Shown: positions 58,027 through 64,000 of the stretch, piece after piece | Numbering within the stretch: position 1 is the first letter of the stretch | Layout of the letters: every line of letters begins with the position of its first letter | DNA from: JAKAGE01 sp035541415 | Lineage (GTDB): Bacteria > Patescibacteriota > Minisyncoccia > UBA6257 > 2-01-FULL-56-20 | Assembly (NCBI GenBank): GCA_035541415.1 | Contig: DATKNI010000030.1 | Coordinates: 1 to 64,000 of the forward strand | Direction of reading: 5' to 3' | Length of the DNA: 64,000 nt | Notes under the pieces: generated by a model | Database searches by the model: none | Seen by the model: only the letters and a program-made list of their open reading frames with translations | What the model was told of the DNA's origin: nothing | Translations under genes and position numbers: made by a program

Positions 58027-60093
58027 ATGGCAGAAAAAACCTCCAACACCAAAGGCAGCGCTTCATACGGTGCCAAGGACATTTATGTGCTTGAAGGGCT
58101 CGAACCGGTGCGCAAACGCCCCGGTATGTACATCGGTTCAACCGGTTCCCTTGGGTTGCATCACCTCGTCTGGGAGGTTGTCGACAACTCGATCGACGAA
58201 GCGATGGCGGGATTCGCAAAGAATGTCACCGTCGAAATTTTGCCGGGCAACGAAGTGGCCGTCACGGACGATGGCCGCGGCATTCCCGTCGAAGTCCATC
58301 CGCAAACCAAGAAATCCACGCTTGAAACCGTTTTGACGACGCTCCACGCCGGCGGCAAATTCGGCGGCGAGTCATATAAAGTCTCAGGCGGCCTCCACGG
58401 CGTGGGTGTTTCCGTGGTGAACGCGCTTTCCGAATGGGTGAAGGTTGAAGTTGAGCGCGACGGCGGGATGTTTGTGCAGGAATATGAGCGGGGCAAACCG
58501 AAATATAAGGTAAAGAAAGTCGGTTCATCAAAACGGACCGGCACAAAAACCACATTCAAGCCGGATGCGCAAGTTTTTTCCGAGCTTGAATTCAATGATA
58601 AGACGATCATTGAGCATTTGCGCCAGCAGGCGTATCTCACAAAAGGCGTCCGCATCAATATTATTGACCGCCGTCCCAAAGCGCCTCTTTTTTACGGCTT
58701 TTACTTTGAAGGCGGCGTGCTGTCGTTCGTAAAATATCTTGCACAGAAAAAGAATGCGCTCCACGAAGATATTTTTTACGTTGAGAAAGAAAACCAGAAC
58801 ATCGACGTTGAGTGCGCCTTCATGTATGTCGACGACACTCGCGCGCAAGAAATGAGTTTTGCGAACAACATTTACACGCCGGAAGGCGGCATGCACCTCA
58901 CCGGATTCCGCTCGGCCTTAACGCGCTCGCTCAATAACTTTGCCCGCGCCGAAGGCTATCTCAAAGAAAAAGAAGAAAACCTCACGAGCGACGACGTCCG
59001 CGAAGGGCAGATTGTCGTATTATCGGTGAAGCTTCGCGAGCCGCAGTTTGAAGGCCAAACCAAGGCGAAGCTCGGCAACCCGGAAGCGCGGACGGCGGTT
59101 GAGGCTGTTATCAACGAAGCGCTCAAAGAGTTTTTGGAAAAACATCCGCAGGAAGCAAAAGCCGTTATTGCAAAAGTTCTCCTCACTGCCAAAGCCCGCC
59201 TTGCGGCAAAGGCAGCGCGTGAAACCGTTTTGCGCAAAGGCGCATTCGAAGGCCTCACGCTCCCGGGCAAGCTTGCCGATTGCATTTCAAAGAGCGCCGA
59301 AGAATCAGAGCTTTTCATCGTGGAGGGCGATTCCGCAGGCGGCACGGCCAAGCAGGGGAGAAACCGCCAGAACCAGGCAATCCTGCCGCTTCGCGGAAAA
59401 ATTTTGAACGTTGAACGCGCCCGTCTCGACAAAATGCTTGCGAACGCAGAAGTCCGCGCGCTTGTTGTTGCGATCGGTACGGCAATCGGCGAGGAGTTCA
59501 ACATGGAAAAATTACGTTACCACAAGATCGTCATCATGACCGATGCCGATGTCGATGGCGCGCACATCCGCACGCTTTTACTCACCTTGTTCTACCGTTA
59601 TTTCCGCGAAGTGGTTGACGGCGGTTACATTTATATCGCTCAGCCGCCGCTCTACAAAATTCAGCTTGGCAAGCAGTTCAAATATGCCTTTTCGGATTCC
59701 GAAAAAGAAAAAGCCATCGCGGAACTTCAGAAGAATGCTCCGGTCCGCGGTGCGTCGGCAAAAGGCGATGCGAAGGGAAAAAAGAAAACGGAAGACGTTG
59801 CGGAGCGCGAAGCCGGAACCGCCAGCGAAGGAGAGAGAGTTGAGGAGGGCGCTGTTATGGCCGACGGCAAACGCATGCCGAACGTCCAGCGCTACAAGGG
59901 TCTTGGCGAAATGAATGCCGAACAGCTGTGGGAGACCACCATGAATCCGGAGAACCGCCTCATGAAGCAGGTGATGATCGAAGATGCGGAAGCCGCAGAC
60001 AAACTTTTTGACGTTCTGATGGGCGACGCCGTGGAGCCGCGCAAAAACTTCATCCAGGCGCACGCGGCAACGGTGCAGAATTTGGATATTTAA
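58027..60093 (+). CDS. gyrB: DNA gyrase subunit B
   Basis: A 688-residue type IIA topoisomerase ATPase subunit. GHKL motifs: VVDNSIDEAMAGF, VTDDGRGIPVEVH, GGLHGVGVSVVNALS. TOPRIM motifs: FIVEGDSAGGTAKQGRNR, LPLRGKILNVERA and MTDADVDGAHIRTLLLT. The end RYKGLGEMNAEQLWETTM is standard. A Lys/Glu/Ala-rich insert of about 45 residues (near 575-620) separates the TOPRIM and tail parts. A TACAAT box lies upstream of the ATG at 58027. gyrA is not adjacent; ParE is a less likely alternative. Confidence 0.93.
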   Translation: MAEKTSNTKGSASYGAKDIYVLEGLEPVRKRPGMYIGSTGSLGLHHLVWEVVDNSIDEAMAGFAKNVTVEILPGNEVAVTDDGRGIPVEVHPQTKKSTLETVLTTLHAGGKFGGESYKVSGGLHGVGVSVVNALSEWVKVEVERDGGMFVQEYERGKPKYKVKKVGSSKRTGTKTTFKPDAQVFSELEFNDKTIIEHLRQQAYLTKGVRINIIDRRPKAPLFYGFYFEGGVLSFVKYLAQKKNALHEDIFYVEKENQNIDVECAFMYVDDTRAQEMSFANNIYTPEGGMHLTGFRSALTRSLNNFARAEGYLKEKEENLTSDDVREGQIVVLSVKLREPQFEGQTKAKLGNPEARTAVEAVINEALKEFLEKHPQEAKAVIAKVLLTAKARLAAKAARETVLRKGAFEGLTLPGKLADCISKSAEESELFIVEGDSAGGTAKQGRNRQNQAILPLRGKILNVERARLDKMLANAEVRALVVAIGTAIGEEFNMEKLRYHKIVIMTDADVDGAHIRTLLLTLFYRYFREVVDGGYIYIAQPPLYKIQLGKQFKYAFSDSEKEKAIAELQKNAPVRGASAKGDAKGKKKTEDVAEREAGTASEGERVEEGAVMADGKRMPNVQRYKGLGEMNAEQLWETTMNPENRLMKQVMIEDAEAADKLFDVLMGDAVEPRKNFIQAHAATVQNLDI

Positions 60094-60095
60094 GA

Positions 60096-60132
60096 TAAAA
60101 AAACAGACCAGATTGTCGCCAATCCGGCCTGT
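60096..60132 (-). terminator. Terminator of the minus-strand secreted protein gene
   Basis: On the minus strand ACAGGCCGGATTG pairs with CAATCTGGTCTGT around GCGA, followed by seven T. Convergent with gyrB, which may share it. Confidence 0.85.
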
Positions 60133-60160
60133 CGATCCGATGCTATCGATTCACGCTGTC

Positions 60161-60922
60161 TCAATGGAAAACCGCTAGGGCGAATCCATAGAGGTTGCTC
60201 TGGCTGCTCAAGGTTCCGCTGAAGCTAAAGCTGCCCGACGGCGTAATGGCGTCTCCGTATCCGGCTGAACCCCAGCTCGGTTCTATTTGGGCCCGAAGAT
60301 ACGTGAGCGGTGCCGTGCTCGACCATTTCGTGATGGTTCCTGAGTTGAACGCAATGAATCCCACCCCCAGGCTTCCCGAGGAAGTCGTCAGTGCGTTGCT
60401 CGCGAACTGACCATTGGTGATCGAGCTTCCCCGGAAGGTTTTGTTAGTCGGACTGCAGTTCGGCAGCCCCGAATACTCGTTCAGAAACATCACCGCATCG
60501 CCCCAGCCCGGAATGTTGCCGATCTCGATCGTGGGTTTCTGGCCGCCTTCTGTCGACGACACCTTCTCGTAATAGGTATCGACATACCACGAACCAACTG
60601 CTTGTGGACTTCCAAAAACCCCAGGAAGATTGGCCCCGCTGGTCGCGTCAAGTACGCTTTCCATTTCCCCGGTTTTGGTGGCGATTTCAATGATCAAGCA
60701 GTTGCCCGTGGTCACGCTGTGCGTATAGGTCCCACTGAAGTTGGGCACGATTGAGGTGCTGGCAAAGACCACTCCTTGAATGAACGATGGACCGGAGGGT
60801 GGAGGCGGTGTCGATGCGTTTGGAATTTTGTACACAACGGTTACGGAATCGGCTTGGCAAAATGCCGATTCCGTCAAACAGGCAACAGCAAGAACCAAAG
60901 CAAACACTTTCAGTGATTTCAT
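60161..60922 (-). CDS. Secreted beta-rich protein of unknown function
   Basis: A 253-residue protein with a classic signal peptide (MKSLKVFALVLAVACLTESAFC, cleavage near residue 23) and a Ser/Thr/Gly-rich beta-strand mature part that looks like a surface or adhesin-type beta-sandwich (SVTTGNCLIIEIATKTGEM, GVGFIAFNSGTITKWSST). It has its own TTGACA promoter, a 48-nt leader with AAGGAG and a U-tract terminator. That style, and the type of signal peptide, recall Acidobacteria or other Gram-negative phyla more than CPR neighbours, so lateral transfer is possible. Confidence 0.7.
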   Translation of the reverse strand: MKSLKVFALVLAVACLTESAFCQADSVTVVYKIPNASTPPPPSGPSFIQGVVFASTSIVPNFSGTYTHSVTTGNCLIIEIATKTGEMESVLDATSGANLPGVFGSPQAVGSWYVDTYYEKVSSTEGGQKPTIEIGNIPGWGDAVMFLNEYSGLPNCSPTNKTFRGSSITNGQFASNALTTSSGSLGVGFIAFNSGTITKWSSTAPLTYLRAQIEPSWGSAGYGDAITPSGSFSFSGTLSSQSNLYGFALAVFH

Positions 60923-60969
60923 TGTTTCTCCTTTGGATTGTCAACGTACCGCTTGGTAACGCAAAATAT

Positions 60970-60998
60970 AAAATAGCAAATTCAAAGAATTATGTCAA
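60970..60998 (-). promoter_or_regulatory. Promoter of the secreted protein gene
   Basis: On the minus strand TTGACA (60998-60993), a 17-nt spacer and TATTTT (60975-60970). Confidence 0.78.
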
Positions 60999-61105
60999 TT
61001 TTCTCGCCGCACGCAAATTTGCTCTTGACCGCTTGCTCGCAAAAGATTACACTGCTTGTATCTCCAAAACCGCGAGTATAGCGGTCTTTTATTTGCAAAA
61101 GACGG

Positions 61106-61134
61106 TTGCCCGCGAGAAAAATCAGGAGTATACT
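61106..61134 (+). promoter_or_regulatory. secE promoter, near-leaderless
   Basis: TTGCCC (61106-61111), a 17-nt spacer and TATACT (61129-61134), 8 nt before the ATG at 61143. Confidence 0.75.
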
Positions 61135-61142
61135 AGACACCA

Positions 61143-61331
61143 ATGTTCGATCGCATCAAACACTTTTTTATCGAGTCGCGCAATGAGTTGCGCCACGTGA
61201 ACTGGCCGACGCGCCAAGAGGCGATCCGCCTCACGGGCATCGTGATCGGCCTTTCGCTCTCGCTCGCCGTATTTCTGGGCGCGTGCGACTACCTCTTCAC
61301 TTACATCATGCGCACGTTTATCGTAAAATAA
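61143..61331 (+). CDS. secE: Protein translocase subunit SecE
   Basis: A 62-residue single-span subunit of the SecYEG channel. The amphipathic helix IKHFFIESRNELRHVNWPTRQEA carries the conserved WPTR, followed by one transmembrane helix (about 30-55). First gene of the secE-nusG-rpsR run. Confidence 0.93.
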   Translation: MFDRIKHFFIESRNELRHVNWPTRQEAIRLTGIVIGLSLSLAVFLGACDYLFTYIMRTFIVK

Positions 61332-61343
61332 ATATCTAGGGAA

Positions 61344-61913
61344 ATGGCATTAGCTTCGCACCAAGGTGCGCACAACGAAAAACCGCAGATCCGGCAGTGG
61401 TATGCCGTCCAGACGTATTCGGGCTACGAAGAAGCCGTCGCCCGCTATTTGAAGCAGCGCGTCGAATCGCTCGCGATGAGCGACAAGATTTTCAACGTCC
61501 TCGTTCCGAAAGAAAAGACGATCAAAGTGAAGGGCGGCAAGCGCCAGACGGTTGAAGAGAAGATTTATCCGGGGTATGTGCTCGTCGAAATGATCCTCAC
61601 CGAAGATTCGTGGTACGTCGTCCGCAACACGCCGCGCGTCACCGGTTTCGTCGGTCCCGATAACACCACCCCGACGCCGCTTTCCAAAGATGAAGTTGAT
61701 TTGCTCCTCGCGCGCTCCGGCCGCGACGAGAGCAAGGTCATGCTTGACCTCAAGGTAGGCGATCTGGTAAAAATAACCGACGGTCCGTTCAAGGAATACG
61801 ACGGCAAAGTTGCCGAAGTAAACGAAGAAAAGGGGAGCATCAAAGTGCTCGTACCGATCTTCGGACGCGATACCGCCGTGGAGCTCGACTCGCTCCAGGT
61901 ACGAAAGATATAA
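61344..61913 (+). CDS. nusG: Transcription termination/antitermination protein NusG
   Basis: A 189-residue protein: NGN domain (QWYAVQTYSGYEEAVARYL, YPGYVLVEM, VRNTPRVTGFVG) and C-terminal KOW domain (GDLVKITDGPFKEYDGKVAEVN). It couples RNA polymerase to Rho or ribosomes. It starts 12 nt after secE. Confidence 0.96.
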   Translation: MALASHQGAHNEKPQIRQWYAVQTYSGYEEAVARYLKQRVESLAMSDKIFNVLVPKEKTIKVKGGKRQTVEEKIYPGYVLVEMILTEDSWYVVRNTPRVTGFVGPDNTTPTPLSKDEVDLLLARSGRDESKVMLDLKVGDLVKITDGPFKEYDGKVAEVNEEKGSIKVLVPIFGRDTAVELDSLQVRKI

Positions 61914-61956
61914 TCAATCAGAAACAATAAATTAGAAACTAAGGTCTACTAGAAAT

Positions 61957-62160
61957 ATGGCTCAACAGTGTTTCTTCTGTTCGCAAAACTTAAAGAATAT
62001 TGATTATAAGGAGATCGAATTGCTCCGGCGCTTTGTGTCGAGCCAATCCAAGATCATCGACCCGCGCCATACGAGCGTGTGCGCAAAGCATCAGCGGAAA
62101 TTGGCGCTCGCCATCAAGCGCGCGCGGTTTATGGGGCTTCTCCCGTACGTACGCAAATAA
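61957..62160 (+). CDS. rpsR: Small ribosomal subunit protein bS18
   Basis: A 67-residue ribosomal protein: NIDYKEIELLRRFVSSQSKI, DPRHTSVCAKHQRKLALAIKRARFMGLLPY. The N-terminal CFFC pair with the later Cys and His may bind zinc. It follows nusG where many bacteria have rplK, and no ssb or rpsF neighbour is present. Ends in a strong terminator. Confidence 0.95.
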   Translation: MAQQCFFCSQNLKNIDYKEIELLRRFVSSQSKIIDPRHTSVCAKHQRKLALAIKRARFMGLLPYVRK

Positions 62161-62164
62161 TAAG

Positions 62165-62189
62165 CGCCCCGGAAGGGGCGTTTTTGTTT
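62165..62189 (+). terminator. Rho-independent terminator after rpsR
   Basis: CGCCCC-GGAA-GGGGCG followed by TTTTTG. Confidence 0.88.
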
Positions 62190-62206
62190 CGTGGTAAAAT
62201 TGAGAA

Positions 62207-62764
62207 ATGTCTTTTAACCAGCGCGCGTTCCTGTGGGTCCATCATTTCATGGGCGCAAGTCCGTGGCTCGATGGATTCGGCGTTTTTCTCGCGGAATGGC
62301 TTCCCTATTTCCTCGTCCTCGGATTTTTCATGCTTCTCCTTAGCCAGCCGGGATGGCGCAAGAAATTTTATTGGTTTGCCGAAGGGGCGATCGCGATCAT
62401 GGTCTCCCGCGGCATCGTCACGGAAACCATCCGACTCTTCTACCATTACGAGCGGCCGTTTTCGTTTTATCATTTTGCACCCCTCATCGTTGGCGCTGGC
62501 TGGTCGTTCCCGTCCGGCCATGCCGCGTGGTTCTTTGCGATGGCAACGACGATCTGGTATATGGATCGGAAATGGGGGATTGCGTTTTATATTTTTGCGC
62601 TCGTGAACGGCATTTCGCGCGTTTACGTCGGCGTCCATTGGCCGTTCGACATCGTGGGCGGCATTGCGGTTGGCATTCTTTCGGGGATCGTCGTGCATTG
62701 GCTCCTCACGTCAAGCCGCGAAGGGATTTATAAAACCGCAACTCCGGTTGCGGCTCAACGCTAA
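62207..62764 (+). CDS. PAP2-family phosphatase (undecaprenyl-diphosphatase-like)
   Basis: A 185-residue membrane protein with all three PAP2 motifs: RLFYHYERPF, PSGHAAWFFAM and SRVYVGVHWPFDIVGG. It resembles BcrC/PgpB enzymes that regenerate undecaprenyl phosphate for peptidoglycan and glycan export. Five to six helices; normal length. It differs from the sphingomyelin-synthase-like PAP2 protein at 37.5 kb. Confidence 0.9.
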   Translation: MSFNQRAFLWVHHFMGASPWLDGFGVFLAEWLPYFLVLGFFMLLLSQPGWRKKFYWFAEGAIAIMVSRGIVTETIRLFYHYERPFSFYHFAPLIVGAGWSFPSGHAAWFFAMATTIWYMDRKWGIAFYIFALVNGISRVYVGVHWPFDIVGGIAVGILSGIVVHWLLTSSREGIYKTATPVAAQR

Positions 62765-62778
62765 GAACGTCGTTTGCG

Positions 62779-63180
62779 CTACGCGATCGTTGCGGTGCAA
62801 TATGCGCACCGGGTCGCTTTGACCGGGATGTTCGAGAGGCATTCAGGGCACGTTTTTGTGGTCGCTTCCGGCGGCGGGCCTTTTTTGATCCGCTCATTGA
62901 TTTTATTGATTGGGAGCACCACGAAGAAATAAATGGTTGCGGCGAGAATAAGGAACGAGATCACATTGTTCAAAAAATCGCCGTACATGAATTGGCTGCC
63001 GTGGACGGTGAAGGTGAGATTGCTGAAATTGGGCTGGGTCGCGATGGCCGCGATGAGCGGCGTGAGGAGGTCTTTTACGAGCGCGCTTACGACGCCATTG
63101 AACGCGGCTCCAATCATGATGCCGACGGCGAGATCGATGACGTTGCCGCGCAGGATGAACTGCCGGAATCCCTGTAGCAT
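62779..63180 (-). CDS. mscL: Large-conductance mechanosensitive channel MscL with C-terminal zinc ribbon
   Basis: A 133-residue channel that opens under membrane tension. MLQGFRQFILRGNVIDLAVGIMIGAAFNGVVSALVKDLLTP... is the conserved first helix region (only partly quoted as FILRGNVIDLAVG), followed by a second helix near 75-95. The usual C-terminal helical bundle is replaced by a zinc ribbon, CPEC...CAYC. ATG 63180 is right because TATAAT lies 6 nt upstream; the in-frame GTG before it overlaps that box. Confidence 0.93.
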   Translation of the reverse strand: MLQGFRQFILRGNVIDLAVGIMIGAAFNGVVSALVKDLLTPLIAAIATQPNFSNLTFTVHGSQFMYGDFLNNVISFLILAATIYFFVVLPINKINERIKKGPPPEATTKTCPECLSNIPVKATRCAYCTATIA

Positions 63181-63216
63181 GCTTTTATTATACACGCCTC
63201 AAATTCCGCTGGGCGC

Positions 63217-64000
63217 CTAGAATCTAAAGAGGCTGAGCTGGATGAGGCGTGAACGGAGGAGGTCGAGAATCTGCGATGGCGGCAGGACGAAGCGGCGGAT
63301 GGCCACGGTTACCGTCTGGCCGCCTCCGGCGCGGCTTACCGTAAAGCTCGCGCCGTCATTGCCGAGCGGCGATGGTGCTGCGAGAACACTCCCATTCCGC
63401 GAAATCATCGTGACTTCTTTTGCGCCGGTTTGCGCAATCGTCTGATGTACGCCGTTCACGGCGGCCGCTCCTTCCGAGAATGAAATGCTCCCGAAGTTGT
63501 CGAGCGGCAGGGTGCCGACATTCGAGCTTGGCATTTCTTGGATCCATTCCGCGGATGAATGATCGGAATTATAGGACAGGTCGAGGTGATCGGTGTCGCC
63601 GGTCGTATTGTTTCTATAGGAAACCCGCCACGTGCCCGGATCCGATTCCTCGAGCGATACGCTTATTGAGTCGCCGGCGTGCACCGGGAAAGAAATCTGT
63701 TGCATGTCGTCGGGCAGCAATTCGTACCAGGCGGCGTAGCGTACCGAACCATTCGGGTCGGTGATCGCCTGGGTGCCGGCTTGGATGAGATTGTGGCCGG
63801 TGACGCCGCCGATGCCTACCCACGTTGCGTCGGCCGAGGTTCGGTCCGCGCTTGGAACGGAAGGAATGGTCCACGTTCCGCCGACCGCCGTAAAGGATCC
63901 TTCCGTTGAAACGTAGCCCGCCCAGTTGAGCGACTCATTCGAATTGACGCCGGAATCCGGCGCGCTCGGGTATTGCGGATAAACAATCTGCGCGATTTGC
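63217..64000 (-). CDS. G1 family glutamic peptidase (eqolisin-like), C-terminal part; runs off the right edge
   Basis: The frame is open on the minus strand from the window end to the stop at 63217 (about 260 codons visible; the N-terminus is missing). The visible part begins with a Pro/Tyr/Ser-rich linker, then NWAGYVSTEGSFTAVGG, WTIPSVP, TWVGIGGV, NLIQAGT, YAAWYELLPDD and SAEWIQEMPSS. These match scytalidoglutamic-type peptidases, with the catalytic Gln/Glu pair expected in the LIQAGT and AEWIQE segments. A poorly conserved C-terminal extension ends ILDLLRSRLIQLSLFRF. G1 enzymes act at acid pH and are secreted. Confidence 0.85.
   Translation of the reverse strand, partial: QIAQIVYPQYPSAPDSGVNSNESLNWAGYVSTEGSFTAVGGTWTIPSVPSADRTSADATWVGIGGVTGHNLIQAGTQAITDPNGSVRYAAWYELLPDDMQQISFPVHAGDSISVSLEESDPGTWRVSYRNNTTGDTDHLDLSYNSDHSSAEWIQEMPSSNVGTLPLDNFGSISFSEGAAAVNGVHQTIAQTGAKEVTMISRNGSVLAAPSPLGNDGASFTVSRAGGGQTVTVAIRRFVLPPSQILDLLRSRLIQLSLFRF

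Noticed and set aside
60945..61142. Possible tRNA-Trp or small RNA in front of secE
   Set aside because: A short stem (CCGC-GAGTATA-GCGG then TCTTTT near 61070) and a weak promoter-like pair exist, but no cloverleaf can be drawn and the evidence is too thin to call an RNA gene.
1..64000. Recoding of TGA as glycine, known in some CPR lineages
   Set aside because: TGA serves as a normal stop (for example at the end of the M13 peptidase gene at 56272), so code 11 applies.

Overview
This window looks like part of a Patescibacteria (CPR) genome, most likely of the Parcubacteria type. The GC content is moderate, roughly 50-55% by eye. Genes are packed with short or overlapping junctions, membrane anchors are common, and bS18, SecG, SecE and LemA are small. 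Many genes have a -10 box only 6-11 nt in front of the start codon, which predicts leaderless mRNAs. TGA ends ordinary genes, so the standard bacterial code applies. No insertion sequence, prophage, CRISPR array or rRNA was found. The placement is inferred from gene content, not from a phylogeny.

Layout. 1-7.3 kb: housekeeping genes (RNase J running off the left edge, tRNA-Leu, an oligopeptide-binding protein, SecG, a YvlD-like membrane protein, phosphoglycerate mutase GpmI, RNase Y). 7.3-38.2 kb: a large surface-glycan locus with an O-antigen ligase/polymerase-like protein, nucleotide-sugar enzymes, glycosyltransferases, methyltransferases, a flippase, a polyprenyl-phosphate sugar transferase, a DedA protein, a PAP2 protein and an LCAT-type lipase. 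38.2-50.1 kb: redox and protein quality control (DsbA, ArsR plus FMN reductase, glutaredoxin, thioredoxin reductase, CIRCE-controlled GroES/GroEL, LemA, HtpX, a YcnI copper-protein pair, an SPFH protein) and tRNA-Ser. 50.1-54.2 kb: an ATP-grasp enzyme and an extracytosolic flavin electron-transfer module. 54.3-57.5 kb: M13 and S53 peptidases. 57.5-64 kb: a coiled-coil protein, GyrB, a secreted protein, SecE-NusG-bS18, PAP2, MscL and a G1 (eqolisin) peptidase running off the right edge.

How the genes fit together. The glycan locus holds all four steps from sedoheptulose-7-phosphate to GDP-D-glycero-D-manno-heptose (GmhA, HddA, GmhB, HddC). It also holds enzymes able to modify a GDP-sugar: a Gmd-like 4,6-dehydratase, an RmlC-like 3,5-epimerase, a GDP-fucose-synthase-like reductase that lacks the epimerising residues, and a PLP enzyme with His in place of the Schiff-base Lys, as in the sugar 3-dehydratases ColD and RfbH. 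GDP-mannose 3,5-epimerase abuts a GT11 transferase, suggesting L-galactose or L-fucose decoration. A minimal E1-alpha/E1-beta TPP enzyme pair sits next to the heptose kinase and is the most unusual part of the locus.

Several monocistronic units (cupin, aldo/keto reductase, HD-like protein, two secreted proteins) carry a strong Shine-Dalgarno sequence and a strong U-tract terminator, three of them with a clear sigma70-type promoter. They contrast with their leaderless neighbours and look like inserted cassettes. Long inverted repeats without a U-tract follow grx, groEL and lemA; the one after groEL can fold into a three-way junction.
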